A stretch of DNA of 64,000 nucleotides, taken from IMG/VR virus record IMGVR_UViG_3300031787_010495, positions 41,600 through 105,599 of that record; one strand, given 5' to 3'. Below, piece by piece: positions 8,654-17,738 of this stretch. The stretch's first letter is position 1, and each line of letters begins with the position of its first letter. This DNA is from a virus. The translations under genes and the position numbers were made by a program. Under the pieces are notes generated by a model. It was not told the DNA's origin. It saw nothing but the letters and a program-made list of their open reading frames with translations, and did not search any database.

Positions 8654-9484
8654 TTATTGCACTTCCTTCTTAGTTCCTCCAGCAGTAGAATATGTTTTAA
8701 CTAAATTATCTGGTTTATCTTTAAAGGCTTTTCTCATTACTTCTACATTTCTTGGGTCATCGTCTGAAAAACCAATTGATGGTTTAGATGGTGTAAATTT
8801 GTTTCCTATGTCGTTTTTTAACCATGCTCTTTTATTAAGTAATGCTGCCATATTCTTAATGTAGTCCACAAAATCATTCATCGCTCTAACCTTCGCCTCC
8901 TCGGGATTTGTGGCACCCGACTCATCTCCAAAAGAAACGGGATGGTATTTGTTTAAATCCAAATAAAGGTCGATAAGTTCTTTATCAGATAAATCTTCTT
9001 CACCTGTAAAGTTCCTATATTTTTTTAAATTTTTGATTAGTTCATCTTTGGATATCCCGCCGAAATCATTTACAATATAATTGTAGACGGATTGTTTCAG
9101 GGTTTCGGGATTATGACCCCTTGCAGTGATTATTGCAAATATTGAACCATTATTTATTGCTTCTCTAAAGTCATCAAAAGCTGGTCCCTTCTTTGCTTGC
9201 ATAGAATCAATCAAAAAGTCTTTGTCTCCTTCAGTTCGAAAGTTTCTAAACGGATTGTCACCGAACCCAACAATCTTATGTCCGTTATATTCAAAATCTT
9301 CTTTTCCTACAATGTGTCGGTATTCTGCAAAATCTTCGGTTGACATACCTACCTCTTCTCCGTCTGAATCTTTCAGAATTATCTTTGTCGGCATGTGCAC
9401 AATATTGTCATCCCAGTCGAAAGCGTAATATTTTAAATCCGGGGTTTTCTCGTCTTTGAAACCTTCTGTAATCTCTTTTCTCAT
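8654..9484 (-). CDS. HAD-superfamily phosphatase-like protein
   Basis: The product has 276 residues. HAD motifs are visible: motif I at about residues 20-27 (YAFDWDDNIV, with the D-x-D pair), motif II as FAIITARGH near residue 118, and a C-terminal acidic motif in IGFSDDDPRNVE. Such proteins are usually phosphohydrolases. Its place between the sheath and tube genes is odd for a metabolic enzyme and suggests a virion-related or late role. A hairpin terminator precedes its ATG by few bases. The substrate is unknown. Confidence 0.55.
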   Translation of the reverse strand: MRKEITEGFKDEKTPDLKYYAFDWDDNIVHMPTKIILKDSDGEEVGMSTEDFAEYRHIVGKEDFEYNGHKIVGFGDNPFRNFRTEGDKDFLIDSMQAKKGPAFDDFREAINNGSIFAIITARGHNPETLKQSVYNYIVNDFGGISKDELIKNLKKYRNFTGEEDLSDKELIDLYLDLNKYHPVSFGDESGATNPEEAKVRAMNDFVDYIKNMAALLNKRAWLKNDIGNKFTPSKPSIGFSDDDPRNVEVMRKAFKDKPDNLVKTYSTAGGTKKEVQ

Positions 9485-9502
9485 TTAGTATGGCTAAAAA
9501 AT

Positions 9503-9521
9503 GGGGGGATTTTGTCCCCCC
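9503..9521 (-). terminator. Terminator after tail sheath gene
   Basis: A G6A / TC6 stem with a 5-base loop is followed on the minus strand by ATTTTTT. It lies 8 bases beyond the stop codon of the sheath gene and is the most GC-rich hairpin in the window. Confidence 0.75.
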
Positions 9522-9528
9522 GTTTTTA

Positions 9529-12500
9529 TTAGATATTTTCGAACGAAGCTCCTGTTGGTGTAATAAAGAATTCAATATCTATGAATTCGAGAGCCTTCGT
9601 TGGTTTTAAGTAAATCTTTCCTGTTAATGTGTTTCTGTCTAAATCTTCAGGTGAAGAAGATACTGTCACACGGAAATCATATAGACCTCTATCTCTTCTA
9701 ATTGAATCAAGGATTGGGTTCACACTATCCAAGAATTGTTGTCTTACTACTTGGTCGTTCTGTTCGAACAGTAATCTTACAGCCACCGCTGAAATTAACT
9801 TACGAGCCTGAAGTAACAATCTTCTTACGTTAAGTCTGTTTAGAGCGGTATCCGCAACCTGTAGGGTTTTGTTACCCCAAATTACAGTTCCAACGTCCGC
9901 AAAAGTTGCAATAGGGTTGATTCTTCCTTGATAAAGAGTATCTCTATCCTCTTGAGTCAACTTCAATCTTGCCTTTATTGAATTTACAAGACCTCTTGTG
10001 TAACCCGCTGACGCGAACCATGGGAAGGATATGTTATCTGTAAGAGCTAAATTTCTACAAACTTCACCTGTTGGTGGTAAGTAAATCTGTGTATTGTTTA
10101 CTGTATCTCTCACCAAAATCCAAGGATAGTAAGTAGATGTATAGTTAGAATCAATTCCTGTGTTATCTAAGTTATCAACCGCTTCCTGAGGATAAATAAT
10201 ATCCAAAGAGTTTGTTCCATCAGGAGTATACATGTTATAATCTGGTGTCGTTGCTATATAAACAGAATCAGCCCTTTGGAACTGAATCATGTCGATAGCT
10301 TCTTCAACAAGGTTTGAGTTATTGTAATAATCGATACTTGAAGTTGCAAATACATTGATATTAGTAGCTTCAGGATTTCTGAACGTAAGAATACCTAATA
10401 GATAAGCATAATAGTCAGTGTTAGCAAAATCTTGTGTATTGTTTTCAACCACAATTCTCTTAAATAAACCTTGACCAGTTGCTGAAGGATATCTTGATGA
10501 TGCAGATGCACCCGCCAAGTAACCTGATGCTCCCAATTGGAATCTATCTTGGTTTGTTCTATATTCTCTATAAATGTCCCAACCATCAAACCCACCAGCG
10601 AAACATACTGTGTATTTTCTTGAGTAGATAAAGTAGTAAGGATTTTCTTGTGTTTCTGGGTCAAATCTGAAATCAGCAACCCCACACTCAAATGCCGGTG
10701 TTCCACTTGTTTGATAAACATTACCAATAGTAACTACAGTTGCACCTGAGTCCATATGGAAACCTTTACTTAAGTAGTTCCAAGTAGCACCCTCGACAGG
10801 GATTGGAGCAATGACCCAAGAAGGTGGATTTTGTTTACCTTTATAAGAAAGGAATGATTCGTCAATTCCGAACTGAGTTGAAAAACCTAAGTAACTTCTT
10901 CTCACTATATCACCAGGTGACTCGACTAAATTATCACCTCCAGTTGCTGCACCGAAAGGTGGGTTATAGATAACTTCACCAGGGAAGTAGTATTTTGTTT
11001 TGAACTTTGGAACAGGAGATGGATTACTAACAGATGCATATTCTCTTTGAGTGTATCCGTAGAATCCACAAGGAAGTGCATCTATTGGTGCCTCTTCAGA
11101 CATTTCAACCATCACATATTTTGATATTAAAGCAAACTCACCATTAGAAGAACCAATCTTTTTAGCCACAAAGTTATTTGAAGCTGGGTCCATAGTGCAA
11201 TTTGTGAATTTCTCAATCACAACAGGGTTCGCATCGGTGTCAAAGAAATTTCTAACTAAAACATCAAATGTCATGTTGTTAAAAGACAAGTTCGCGATTG
11301 AAACTTTTACTTCAACGTTAGCTGCATCTCCATCAGAGATTGATATGAATCTGAATAATTTATAAACTTTATTACCTCTCAACTCTGAAACCAAGAATGG
11401 TGTCATAGGTGATTGATATTTTTCTACGTTATAAGCAATTGAACTTGGGTCTTCTGTTCTTGCTCCAGGTAAACCAATCAACTGACAATCTAATCCACGG
11501 ATATAACTTTGATTATAAGCATAAGCCAAAGAAGCTGGATAAACTTCCTCAACGAATACAGGAACCTCCTGTCTAGATTTTCCGAAATTGTCCGTCCCTA
11601 ATACTTTAGTTATAAACTTAGAAGAAAGTGCCGACAATGAAACTTCAAAACTGAAATTATCATTATCTTTCGTTATACCTGATAACAAGAAGGTTTCGTA
11701 AGGATTAATTGTAACCCCTGAGTATTGTCCCGAACAAACCATAGTTAATGCACTCAATCCTGAAACAGTTCCACCCGAGTTTACCTCGTAAATTGGACCG
11801 TGAGCATTACTTGCTGCACTATTTTCAAAAAGTGATATACCTCTTGAACGGATTGTCGCTACAACCATGTTATTATATTCACTGAAAGCAGTTCCTGACC
11901 ATGTATATACATTACCAGAAATACTACCCGAGAAACTATTAGAAGCTCCTGTTGCTATTGATGAAACAATATAGTCCATAGAATAACCTGAATAGTTATC
12001 ATTGGAATAGTTGTTAAAGTTTGCATAGAACCAAGAATCATTCAAACCACTTGTTAAATCATTAAGAGGATAATTTATATTATCACAATTATATACGTTG
12101 ACTAAGTTACGTCCTGTAGACAAACTATAATAGTCACTTTCTGGAATTGCACCATATACATTTGCAGTTGTTGAAGACAATGAATTTGTTGTTAGAACAT
12201 CTTTCACAAACCCTAAAATATCGGATTGGATATTAGATGTGCTTCCGTCACTCATTCTATAAAGTGAAGTCAACGAATTGTTAATTTGTGAAGGGAATGA
12301 ATTAAGAAAAGAAATTGTATTCCCTGTCGAACTTCCTGTAAAGTTTACCACCCAAGGGGTAGCTGTTGCAGGATTGAAACCAACCGTAGTTGGGTCAACA
12401 TTAGCAACAACTTTGATACTCCAAGACGGACCTGCGTCGTATCCTGAAAGACCAAGGATTCTTGTTACGAACAATTGATTAGATTGTTGTAAGTAAGATT

Positions 12501-12753
12501 TGGCAATGTAAGCCGCTTCATATTTAGGGATTTGTGTATTAACAAATTTTACAGGCTCGGACCCCCCGAAATATGCCTGAAATTCATCGTAGTTCGTTAT
12601 AAAAATCGGTTCAAATGCGGGACCCTTAATTGTTTCCCCAACTAAACCTAACGTAGTAACACCCACACTCTGAGCCACGAATGATAAATCCGTTTCAGAG
12701 GTATAAACACCAGGTGAAACATAAACTTTTTGATTTGCTTGTGCTGTTGCCAT
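9529..12753 (-). CDS. 18: Contractile tail sheath protein (gp18-like)
   Basis: The N-terminus YVSPGVYTSETDLS, then TLGLVGETIKGPAFEP, and the C-terminal half (GVWGNKTL-type motif WGNKTLQVADTALNRLNVRRL, split here as VIWGNKTLQ and NRLNVRRLLLQ, then FEQND) are typical of T4-like sheath proteins. The protein has 1074 residues against 659 in T4, so about 400 residues are added in the middle, rich in Ser, Asn, Gly and Tyr. These are probably surface domains inserted in the protease-resistant core. It forms the contractile outer tail layer. A strong terminator follows. Confidence 0.92.
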   Translation of the reverse strand: MATAQANQKVYVSPGVYTSETDLSFVAQSVGVTTLGLVGETIKGPAFEPIFITNYDEFQAYFGGSEPVKFVNTQIPKYEAAYIAKSYLQQSNQLFVTRILGLSGYDAGPSWSIKVVANVDPTTVGFNPATATPWVVNFTGSSTGNTISFLNSFPSQINNSLTSLYRMSDGSTSNIQSDILGFVKDVLTTNSLSSTTANVYGAIPESDYYSLSTGRNLVNVYNCDNINYPLNDLTSGLNDSWFYANFNNYSNDNYSGYSMDYIVSSIATGASNSFSGSISGNVYTWSGTAFSEYNNMVVATIRSRGISLFENSAASNAHGPIYEVNSGGTVSGLSALTMVCSGQYSGVTINPYETFLLSGITKDNDNFSFEVSLSALSSKFITKVLGTDNFGKSRQEVPVFVEEVYPASLAYAYNQSYIRGLDCQLIGLPGARTEDPSSIAYNVEKYQSPMTPFLVSELRGNKVYKLFRFISISDGDAANVEVKVSIANLSFNNMTFDVLVRNFFDTDANPVVIEKFTNCTMDPASNNFVAKKIGSSNGEFALISKYVMVEMSEEAPIDALPCGFYGYTQREYASVSNPSPVPKFKTKYYFPGEVIYNPPFGAATGGDNLVESPGDIVRRSYLGFSTQFGIDESFLSYKGKQNPPSWVIAPIPVEGATWNYLSKGFHMDSGATVVTIGNVYQTSGTPAFECGVADFRFDPETQENPYYFIYSRKYTVCFAGGFDGWDIYREYRTNQDRFQLGASGYLAGASASSRYPSATGQGLFKRIVVENNTQDFANTDYYAYLLGILTFRNPEATNINVFATSSIDYYNNSNLVEEAIDMIQFQRADSVYIATTPDYNMYTPDGTNSLDIIYPQEAVDNLDNTGIDSNYTSTYYPWILVRDTVNNTQIYLPPTGEVCRNLALTDNISFPWFASAGYTRGLVNSIKARLKLTQEDRDTLYQGRINPIATFADVGTVIWGNKTLQVADTALNRLNVRRLLLQARKLISAVAVRLLFEQNDQVVRQQFLDSVNPILDSIRRDRGLYDFRVTVSSSPEDLDRNTLTGKIYLKPTKALEFIDIEFFITPTGASFENI

Positions 12754-12786
12754 TATTAAATTATTCTATGCAGATTTATTTTAATG

Positions 12787-12794
12787 ATAAATAT
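12787..12794 (-). promoter_or_regulatory. Candidate late promoter ATATTTAT
   Basis: In the direction of the sheath gene the site reads ATATTTATC, 33 bases before the ATG. A plus-strand gene starts on the other side, so strand assignment rests on the pattern seen at codirectional sites. Confidence 0.45.
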
Positions 12795-12839
12795 TCTAAT
12801 CTGAATGAAAAAACTTGACTTTTGAATATCTATTTGTAA

Positions 12840-13034
12840 ATGGTGAGAATAAATTCTACCTTTTTTCTACCTATGAATAAAAAGAAAGAAATAAAGAATA
12901 TAAAGATAGCACCTGAGGTTCACGAGGTATTGAAAAAATACTGTGATAAAAGGGGGATAAAGATTTATAAATTCTTAGAAAATTTAATATTAGAGAAGTG
13001 TAAAGAAAAGAAAGATTTGTATGGGGAGGACTAA
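12840..13034 (+). CDS. Small ribbon-helix-helix-like DNA-binding protein
   Basis: This is a lone plus-strand gene inside the minus-strand tail block. The 64-residue product contains IKIAPEVHEVLKKYCDK followed by GIKIYKFLENLI, which looks like a ribbon-helix-helix strand plus two helices. An in-frame ATG at 12873 starts closer to this domain and may be the real start. Its stop codon interlocks with that of the opposing gene (CTAA at 13031-13034). It may act as a small repressor, perhaps of the divergent sheath promoter; this is an inference from position. Confidence 0.5.
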   Translation: MVRINSTFFLPMNKKKEIKNIKIAPEVHEVLKKYCDKRGIKIYKFLENLILEKCKEKKDLYGED

Positions 13035-14071
13035 ACCAACTTACTATCAAACTTTATAGAACCTTCTTTCAGGTTGTCTTGTTTCATTACGGATATTGTA
13101 AGAATGTCGTTGGTTGTTATTTGTATTTTATTAACATTCGAACCGAAATAATCTCCATTAATAAAGACATCAAAATTAGAGATGTTCTCAGAACCAACCC
13201 AAGTCATATCTGCAGTGAAATCAATGAACTCAGACAAAGAGTCATTACCAACCACGTATTGAAAATTTGACAAAAACTCGTCAGGATTTTCAGGAAACTT
13301 CCTTCTTCTTTTACTAATCGTAGATGTGTCAAGTTCCACAACTTGAGCGACGCGAGCAATGGCTGGTTTCACCTGAAACTCCTCCTCATCAATCAAGTAA
13401 CCCAACATTGTAAAATCATATGATTGAACATAATACTTCCTTGACTCCAATGTCATTTGTGATTCATCTGAAATATTGTTCATAATTATCGGAACATACT
13501 GCCCTTTTATGAAGGTATAGGCTTGACGCGAAGAAAACTTCTGAAGTGTAATTTTATTTAACTGATTCAATTCTCTCATTCTGTTACACACAATCTTCAC
13601 ACTATAATTAATATCAACAGGAACTGGTTGTGGAATTGTATATATGTCCATACCTTGTTCGTTACCATTCCAAGTCGGAACAGATGCATAATAAAATTGT
13701 TTTCTGTTTGGTATTGTGTATTGTAAAGATGGATTGGTTCCGTATTTCACCTCAGGATTTCTCACAACAGTAACGAATGGAGGTTCGACATTATAATCTA
13801 AGTTAACAAATGTTGCAGTTTCAACATACTGACTCCAATTTTGTGTTGTCAATAGTATGTCAATCATCGGAACAGTTTTACCTCCAGTAACAACCTTCAA
13901 ATCGTTTTTTACAAAGTCCAACATACCTCTGTCCAAATCCGCATGTAATACTGATTTAGGAAGATAAGTCCCATCCTTATTAATATATTCTAAGAGTTGC
14001 TCCCTCCTTGCAGAAAGAGTCTTCTTGGGAACTAATGGTAAAGTTGGTATGACTTGTTTTGGTAATGGCAT
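13031..14071 (-). CDS. Tail completion / connector protein (gp15-type candidate)
   Basis: The product has 346 residues and is transcribed just upstream of the sheath, the place of gp15 (tail terminator and sheath stabiliser) in T4. Visible features are VPTWNGNEQGMDIYTIPQ, PVPVDINYSVKIV and MRELNQLNK followed by SRQAYTFIKGQYVPI. The mixed beta-rich pattern fits a structural protein. I do not recognise a diagnostic gp15 motif, so the function is inferred from order only; gp3 or a neck protein are alternatives. The start is ATG, followed upstream by one base and the stop of the previous gene. Confidence 0.4.
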   Translation of the reverse strand: MPLPKQVIPTLPLVPKKTLSARREQLLEYINKDGTYLPKSVLHADLDRGMLDFVKNDLKVVTGGKTVPMIDILLTTQNWSQYVETATFVNLDYNVEPPFVTVVRNPEVKYGTNPSLQYTIPNRKQFYYASVPTWNGNEQGMDIYTIPQPVPVDINYSVKIVCNRMRELNQLNKITLQKFSSRQAYTFIKGQYVPIIMNNISDESQMTLESRKYYVQSYDFTMLGYLIDEEEFQVKPAIARVAQVVELDTSTISKRRRKFPENPDEFLSNFQYVVGNDSLSEFIDFTADMTWVGSENISNFDVFINGDYFGSNVNKIQITTNDILTISVMKQDNLKEGSIKFDSKLV

Positions 14072-14072
14072 A

Positions 14073-14765
14073 TTAATTATTTTTAGTCATTGAACCCACA
14101 GTTTTAAGTGCATTCCAATGAGAGTCTGACTTGGATGAACTCGCCCCAATCACAATCCCTTGTCCTCTCCCGACTGAGTTTCCAACAAAAACATTTGAAG
14201 CAGGAACTCCGTTGTTCACAGCATTTCTTACATTATTTTTCGTTTCACTTCCAGCAGCATATGGCTCAATGATGAACAAGTTATTTTTATTTTGACCCAA
14301 GACATTTGAAATCTCATTAGATTTCCTGCATCCCGCACTGAAAAGATAAATCGGGATTCCTGGGTTTTTATTGATAAAATCTATAATTGTAGAGGATGGT
14401 GTGTTAAACCTAAAACCTTTAACATTCTTTTCAGTTCCAATCCCCTGTTTCAATAAACTTACTTGTGAATCTATATTTAAGTCACCAGACCTATTATCTA
14501 ACCCCCCAACTAAAATTGCATCATACTCACCAGATGTTTTTTGTGATGAGGAACCTTTTCTCACAATTTTCAAACCAAACTCTTGTTCCATCGCACCTCT
14601 TGTCAAAGGTCCTAACTTACCATCCACTCCATCTTTGTTTGGACCATACTTACCCAAATCATACCCCTTTTTTATCAGATACTTTTGTATGATTTCAACA
14701 TTTGGGTCATAGGATATTTGTTCTAATAAAAAACCCAATTGTGATTCTTTTAAAATAAATCTCAT
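14073..14765 (-). CDS. Peptidoglycan-binding-domain protein with head-targeting-like N-terminus
   Basis: The product has 230 residues. Residues 1-16 (MRFILKESQLGFLLEQ) resemble the short N-terminal peptides of three other proteins here and contain an L-L-E site. Residues about 20-65 form a PG_binding_1-like domain: VEIIQKYLIKKGYD, GPNKDGVDGKLGPLT, RGAMEQEFGL. The rest (EYDAILVGGLDN, IPIYLFSAGCRKS, VFVGNSVGRGQGIVIG) looks like an alpha/beta fold of unknown function and ends with SHWNALKTVG. It could be a virion-borne cell-wall protein. Catalytic residues cannot be assigned. Confidence 0.5.
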   Translation of the reverse strand: MRFILKESQLGFLLEQISYDPNVEIIQKYLIKKGYDLGKYGPNKDGVDGKLGPLTRGAMEQEFGLKIVRKGSSSQKTSGEYDAILVGGLDNRSGDLNIDSQVSLLKQGIGTEKNVKGFRFNTPSSTIIDFINKNPGIPIYLFSAGCRKSNEISNVLGQNKNNLFIIEPYAAGSETKNNVRNAVNNGVPASNVFVGNSVGRGQGIVIGASSSKSDSHWNALKTVGSMTKNN

Positions 14766-14767
14766 AA

Positions 14768-15283
14768 TTAGATTCCGTTAAATTCGTTTTCACTAACCCA
14801 TGTGGCAACAACAGTTCTATAGAAAGGTTTGTAACCACCATAGGTGTGTTTATTGTCTGACTTTACATATCCATCATCACTAACAACATAATATCTTACT
14901 CTATCTTCACTTTCATAATATCCAAAATAATCACCCATGAATATATCAACACCCATGTCATCCAAAGTTTTTTGGTAAATACTAAATCTCATATTACCTG
15001 GTTCTTGTAACTCAACTCTAGAGTTACCAACAGTTTTATTTGTAGGAGCCATAACCTGAACGTAACCCTTCAATTCAACGGGAGCTAAGAACTGAATACC
15101 ATCTTCCAAAACTTCACCATATACATCATCAGTTTTGGTTTTGTATCTATCTATTCTATATAAAATTACGGTGAAATTCATATCACCAATTAACCACTCC
15201 TCACCCATACCAATGTCGAGAGCGTAATCCTCACCGCCAAAAAATTTACCGAGTCTTGTAATTGGAACTAATTTCTCTGCCAT
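14768..15283 (-). CDS. Putative neck / head-tail connector protein
   Basis: The product has 171 residues, begins MAEKLVPITRLGKFFGGEDY, is rich in Tyr, Asp and Gly, and has beta-strand-like segments such as GDMNFTVILYRI and DYFGYYESEDRVRYY. It is the first gene of the minus-strand tail block and has its own RTATTTAT motif. Position next to connector genes suggests a gp14-like neck or closure protein, but no family-specific motif was recognised. The start ATG is the only one that leaves the promoter motif upstream. Confidence 0.4.
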   Translation of the reverse strand: MAEKLVPITRLGKFFGGEDYALDIGMGEEWLIGDMNFTVILYRIDRYKTKTDDVYGEVLEDGIQFLAPVELKGYVQVMAPTNKTVGNSRVELQEPGNMRFSIYQKTLDDMGVDIFMGDYFGYYESEDRVRYYVVSDDGYVKSDNKHTYGGYKPFYRTVVATWVSENEFNGI

Positions 15284-15307
15284 AGTCAGCTGAACTTGTT
15301 TATATTG

Positions 15308-15315
15308 ATAAATAC
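15308..15315 (-). promoter_or_regulatory. Candidate late promoter GTATTTAT
   Basis: Reads GTATTTATC toward the connector gene, 24 bases before its ATG. It lies between divergent genes, so it could also serve the plus-strand SET gene in the other orientation, though codirectional sites argue against that. Confidence 0.45.
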
Positions 15316-15341
15316 TTTTAAGTTTATTATATTTAATCCAA

Positions 15342-15737
15342 ATGGAAATTCAAAGAAATACAAAACTACAAGTAAGAAAAAGTTCAATTCACGGTTGGGG
15401 GGTTTTCGCATGTGAAGACATAAACGAGGGTGAGGTTATTGAAGAGTGTCCGATTCTTAGATTACCTGTTCAAAGAGGAGAAACAAACTACACCTTAATT
15501 GACTATACATTTGTATTTCCAAAAGGAGAGAATTGGCAAAACCACGTTATTGCTCTTGGATATGGTTCACTATATAACCATTCCGAAAACTATAACGCAA
15601 CATGGGAAGACGATTTGGACAAAGACATTTTAAGATTTAAAGCAACAAAACCAATTTCGAAAGATGAGGAAGTCACAACTTATTATGGTGATGAAAGTTA
15701 TTGGTCTGACGGTAGAAGTCACATTGAAGTAAAATGA
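15342..15737 (+). CDS. SET-domain protein (lysine methyltransferase-like)
   Basis: The 131-residue product is a compact SET domain: SSIHGWGVFACEDINEGE at residues 14-31, the SAM-site signature GYGSLYNHSENYNA (N-H-S) at about 82-95, and EEVTTYYGDESYW near the C-terminus. These correspond to the conserved motifs of SET methyltransferases, which modify lysines of proteins. Its last bases overlap the start of the SNF2 helicase gene (ATGA), so the two are co-translated. No pre- or post-SET zinc cluster is present. The target is unknown; a phage or host DNA-binding protein is possible. Confidence 0.8.
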   Translation: MEIQRNTKLQVRKSSIHGWGVFACEDINEGEVIEECPILRLPVQRGETNYTLIDYTFVFPKGENWQNHVIALGYGSLYNHSENYNATWEDDLDKDILRFKATKPISKDEEVTTYYGDESYWSDGRSHIEVK

Positions 15738-17494
15738 GCTTATCAGAAATATCACTCGAGTCAAAAGCACTAACACTTCTTGAACAATATGAGGGGTATA
15801 ACAATTATATCTTGGAACTACAAAGGAAATCCCAAGTAAATAAAAAATTCTACCCAACAAGAAGTCAATCAGAATACATAATCAATAACCACGACAAACA
15901 ACCCAAAGTTGCCAAAAAGTGGGTAATTTTAGACGCATATTTTGCACAGAAATTAGCTGACGACAAGATGTATACTGAAATCCCACAAAAAGTCTGGGTT
16001 GAAAAACTTCTAGCGGAGAAGGACAAAGCTTATCATATTTGGGGAAAGATTTGGGACTCTGAACAACTACATGATTTTTGGTTACCCAAGGCTTCTATAA
16101 TAAAAGACAACACCGTTAAAGACGTTGTCATCGATTTTGAAAAATATTCAAACAGACCCCCGTTAAACCATCAAAAAGAATCCATTCAGAAACTGGTTGA
16201 AAATAAAAAATATATTTTGGCCGATGATATGGGTTTGGGTAAAACAACCTCAACTATAATTGCAGCCTTAGAAACAGGGGCTAAAAAGGTTTTAATCATA
16301 TGTCCCGCAACTTTGAAGATAAACTGGAAGCGTGAAATTGAAAATTACTCTGACAGGACAATATACATAGCGGAGGGTAAAAACTTTAGCACAGAACACG
16401 ACTTTGTAATCATAAACTACGACATTCTAAAAAACTTCCATGACCCTAAAAAGAAAGATGATTCGCAAATTCTTAGAGCCAATTTTGATTTGGTTGTTAT
16501 TGATGAAGCACACTATATCAAAAATGCTCAAGCACAAAGAACCAAACTTATAAACGACTTCATAAAAAAAATTGACAGACTTTGGTTATTAACAGGAACA
16601 CCGATGACATCAAGACCAATTGATTATTATAATTTATTGAGTCTCGTAGATTCCCCTGTTGCCAAGAACTGGATGGCCTACGTCATAAGATATTGCAGTG
16701 GATATCAATTCAAGGTCGGAGCAAGGAAAGTATGGAACGTAATGGGTGCGTCTAATTTAGATGAACTAAGGGATAGAACCTCGAATACAATCCTAAGGAG
16801 ATTGAAAGAAGACGTTTTGGATTTACCTGAAAAAATTATCACACCTGTTTATCTCAGACTCAAATCAAAGGACTATGAAGAACTCATGGGGGAATATTAT
16901 AATTGGTATGATAAAAACCCCGACGAGTCAAAATCGTTAACAGTTCAATTTTCAAAACTTACAAAAGTTAGACAAGTTATTGCCAACGAGAAAATATCTC
17001 AAACAATAGAACTTGCCGAAAACATATTAGAGCAGGACAAAAAAGTTATCATATTTTGTAACTTCACAGATTCACTAAATCAAATTGTTCAACATTTTGG
17101 AAAAACTGCCGTCAAAGTTGATGGGTCAATGACAAAACAAGATAGACAATTTAGTGTTGACCAATTTCAAGAAAATGATAAAATAAAAGTTTTTGTCGGT
17201 AACATAAAGGCTGCGGGTGTTGGACTTACTTTGACTTCCGCAGAAGCGGTTATTATGAACGACTTATCATTCCTACCATCGGACCACTCTCAGGCTGAAG
17301 ATAGGGCATACAGATTTGGACAAAAAAATAATGTGTTAGTCTATTATCCAATATTTGAAAACACAATCGAAGGCGCGATATATGACATACTTAATAATAA
17401 GAAGCAAGTCATCGCGACCGTTATGGGTGACAATCAAAACATCGGTGACACTGCCGAAGAAATTCTGAAAAGAATAAACGAATTACGCCCTTAA
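15734..17494 (+). CDS. SNF2-family DNA helicase/translocase
   Basis: The 586-residue product has all core motifs of an SF2 SNF2-type ATPase: Walker A ADDMGLGKTT (residues 163-172), motif Ia ICPATLKINW, DEAH box VVIDEAHYIKN, motif III LTGTPMTSRP, and in the second RecA domain VDGSMTKQDRQ and motif VI QAEDRAYRFGQ. The layout is like SMARCAL1-type annealing helicases; in T4-like phages UvsW or related enzymes fill the role of branch migration and control of origin-to-recombination replication. The N-terminal 140 residues are specific and may bind DNA. It overlaps the SET gene by 4 bases. Confidence 0.85.
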   Translation: MSLSEISLESKALTLLEQYEGYNNYILELQRKSQVNKKFYPTRSQSEYIINNHDKQPKVAKKWVILDAYFAQKLADDKMYTEIPQKVWVEKLLAEKDKAYHIWGKIWDSEQLHDFWLPKASIIKDNTVKDVVIDFEKYSNRPPLNHQKESIQKLVENKKYILADDMGLGKTTSTIIAALETGAKKVLIICPATLKINWKREIENYSDRTIYIAEGKNFSTEHDFVIINYDILKNFHDPKKKDDSQILRANFDLVVIDEAHYIKNAQAQRTKLINDFIKKIDRLWLLTGTPMTSRPIDYYNLLSLVDSPVAKNWMAYVIRYCSGYQFKVGARKVWNVMGASNLDELRDRTSNTILRRLKEDVLDLPEKIITPVYLRLKSKDYEELMGEYYNWYDKNPDESKSLTVQFSKLTKVRQVIANEKISQTIELAENILEQDKKVIIFCNFTDSLNQIVQHFGKTAVKVDGSMTKQDRQFSVDQFQENDKIKVFVGNIKAAGVGLTLTSAEAVIMNDLSFLPSDHSQAEDRAYRFGQKNNVLVYYPIFENTIEGAIYDILNNKKQVIATVMGDNQNIGDTAEEILKRINELRP

Positions 17495-17499
17495 CATAG

Positions 17500-17712
17500 A
17501 TGGAGAAAGTAACTAATCACCAAGGAGTTGAATTGAGAGTTGGTGATAGAATTAAAATTATATCAGACAAATTACATTCAAAATTACTAGCTAACGTTGA
17601 CCTAAATGAAGAGGTTGTCATAACAAGTTTTTCAGAAAACGGAAAAATTATATATCATCATAATACATTAGCCCTACCAACCAACAGTGACATTTATGTT
17701 AAAATAAATTAA
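17500..17712 (+). CDS. Small protein, SH3/KOW-like
   Basis: The 70-residue product (VELRVGDRIKIISDKL, then a short strand-rich tail) has the look of a small SH3/KOW-like barrel. It starts 5 bases after the helicase stop and belongs to the same unit. I do not recognise a specific family. Confidence 0.5.
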   Translation: MEKVTNHQGVELRVGDRIKIISDKLHSKLLANVDLNEEVVITSFSENGKIIYHHNTLALPTNSDIYVKIN

Positions 17713-17738
17713 AGTCAATCAAACCTTAAAACAATTCT

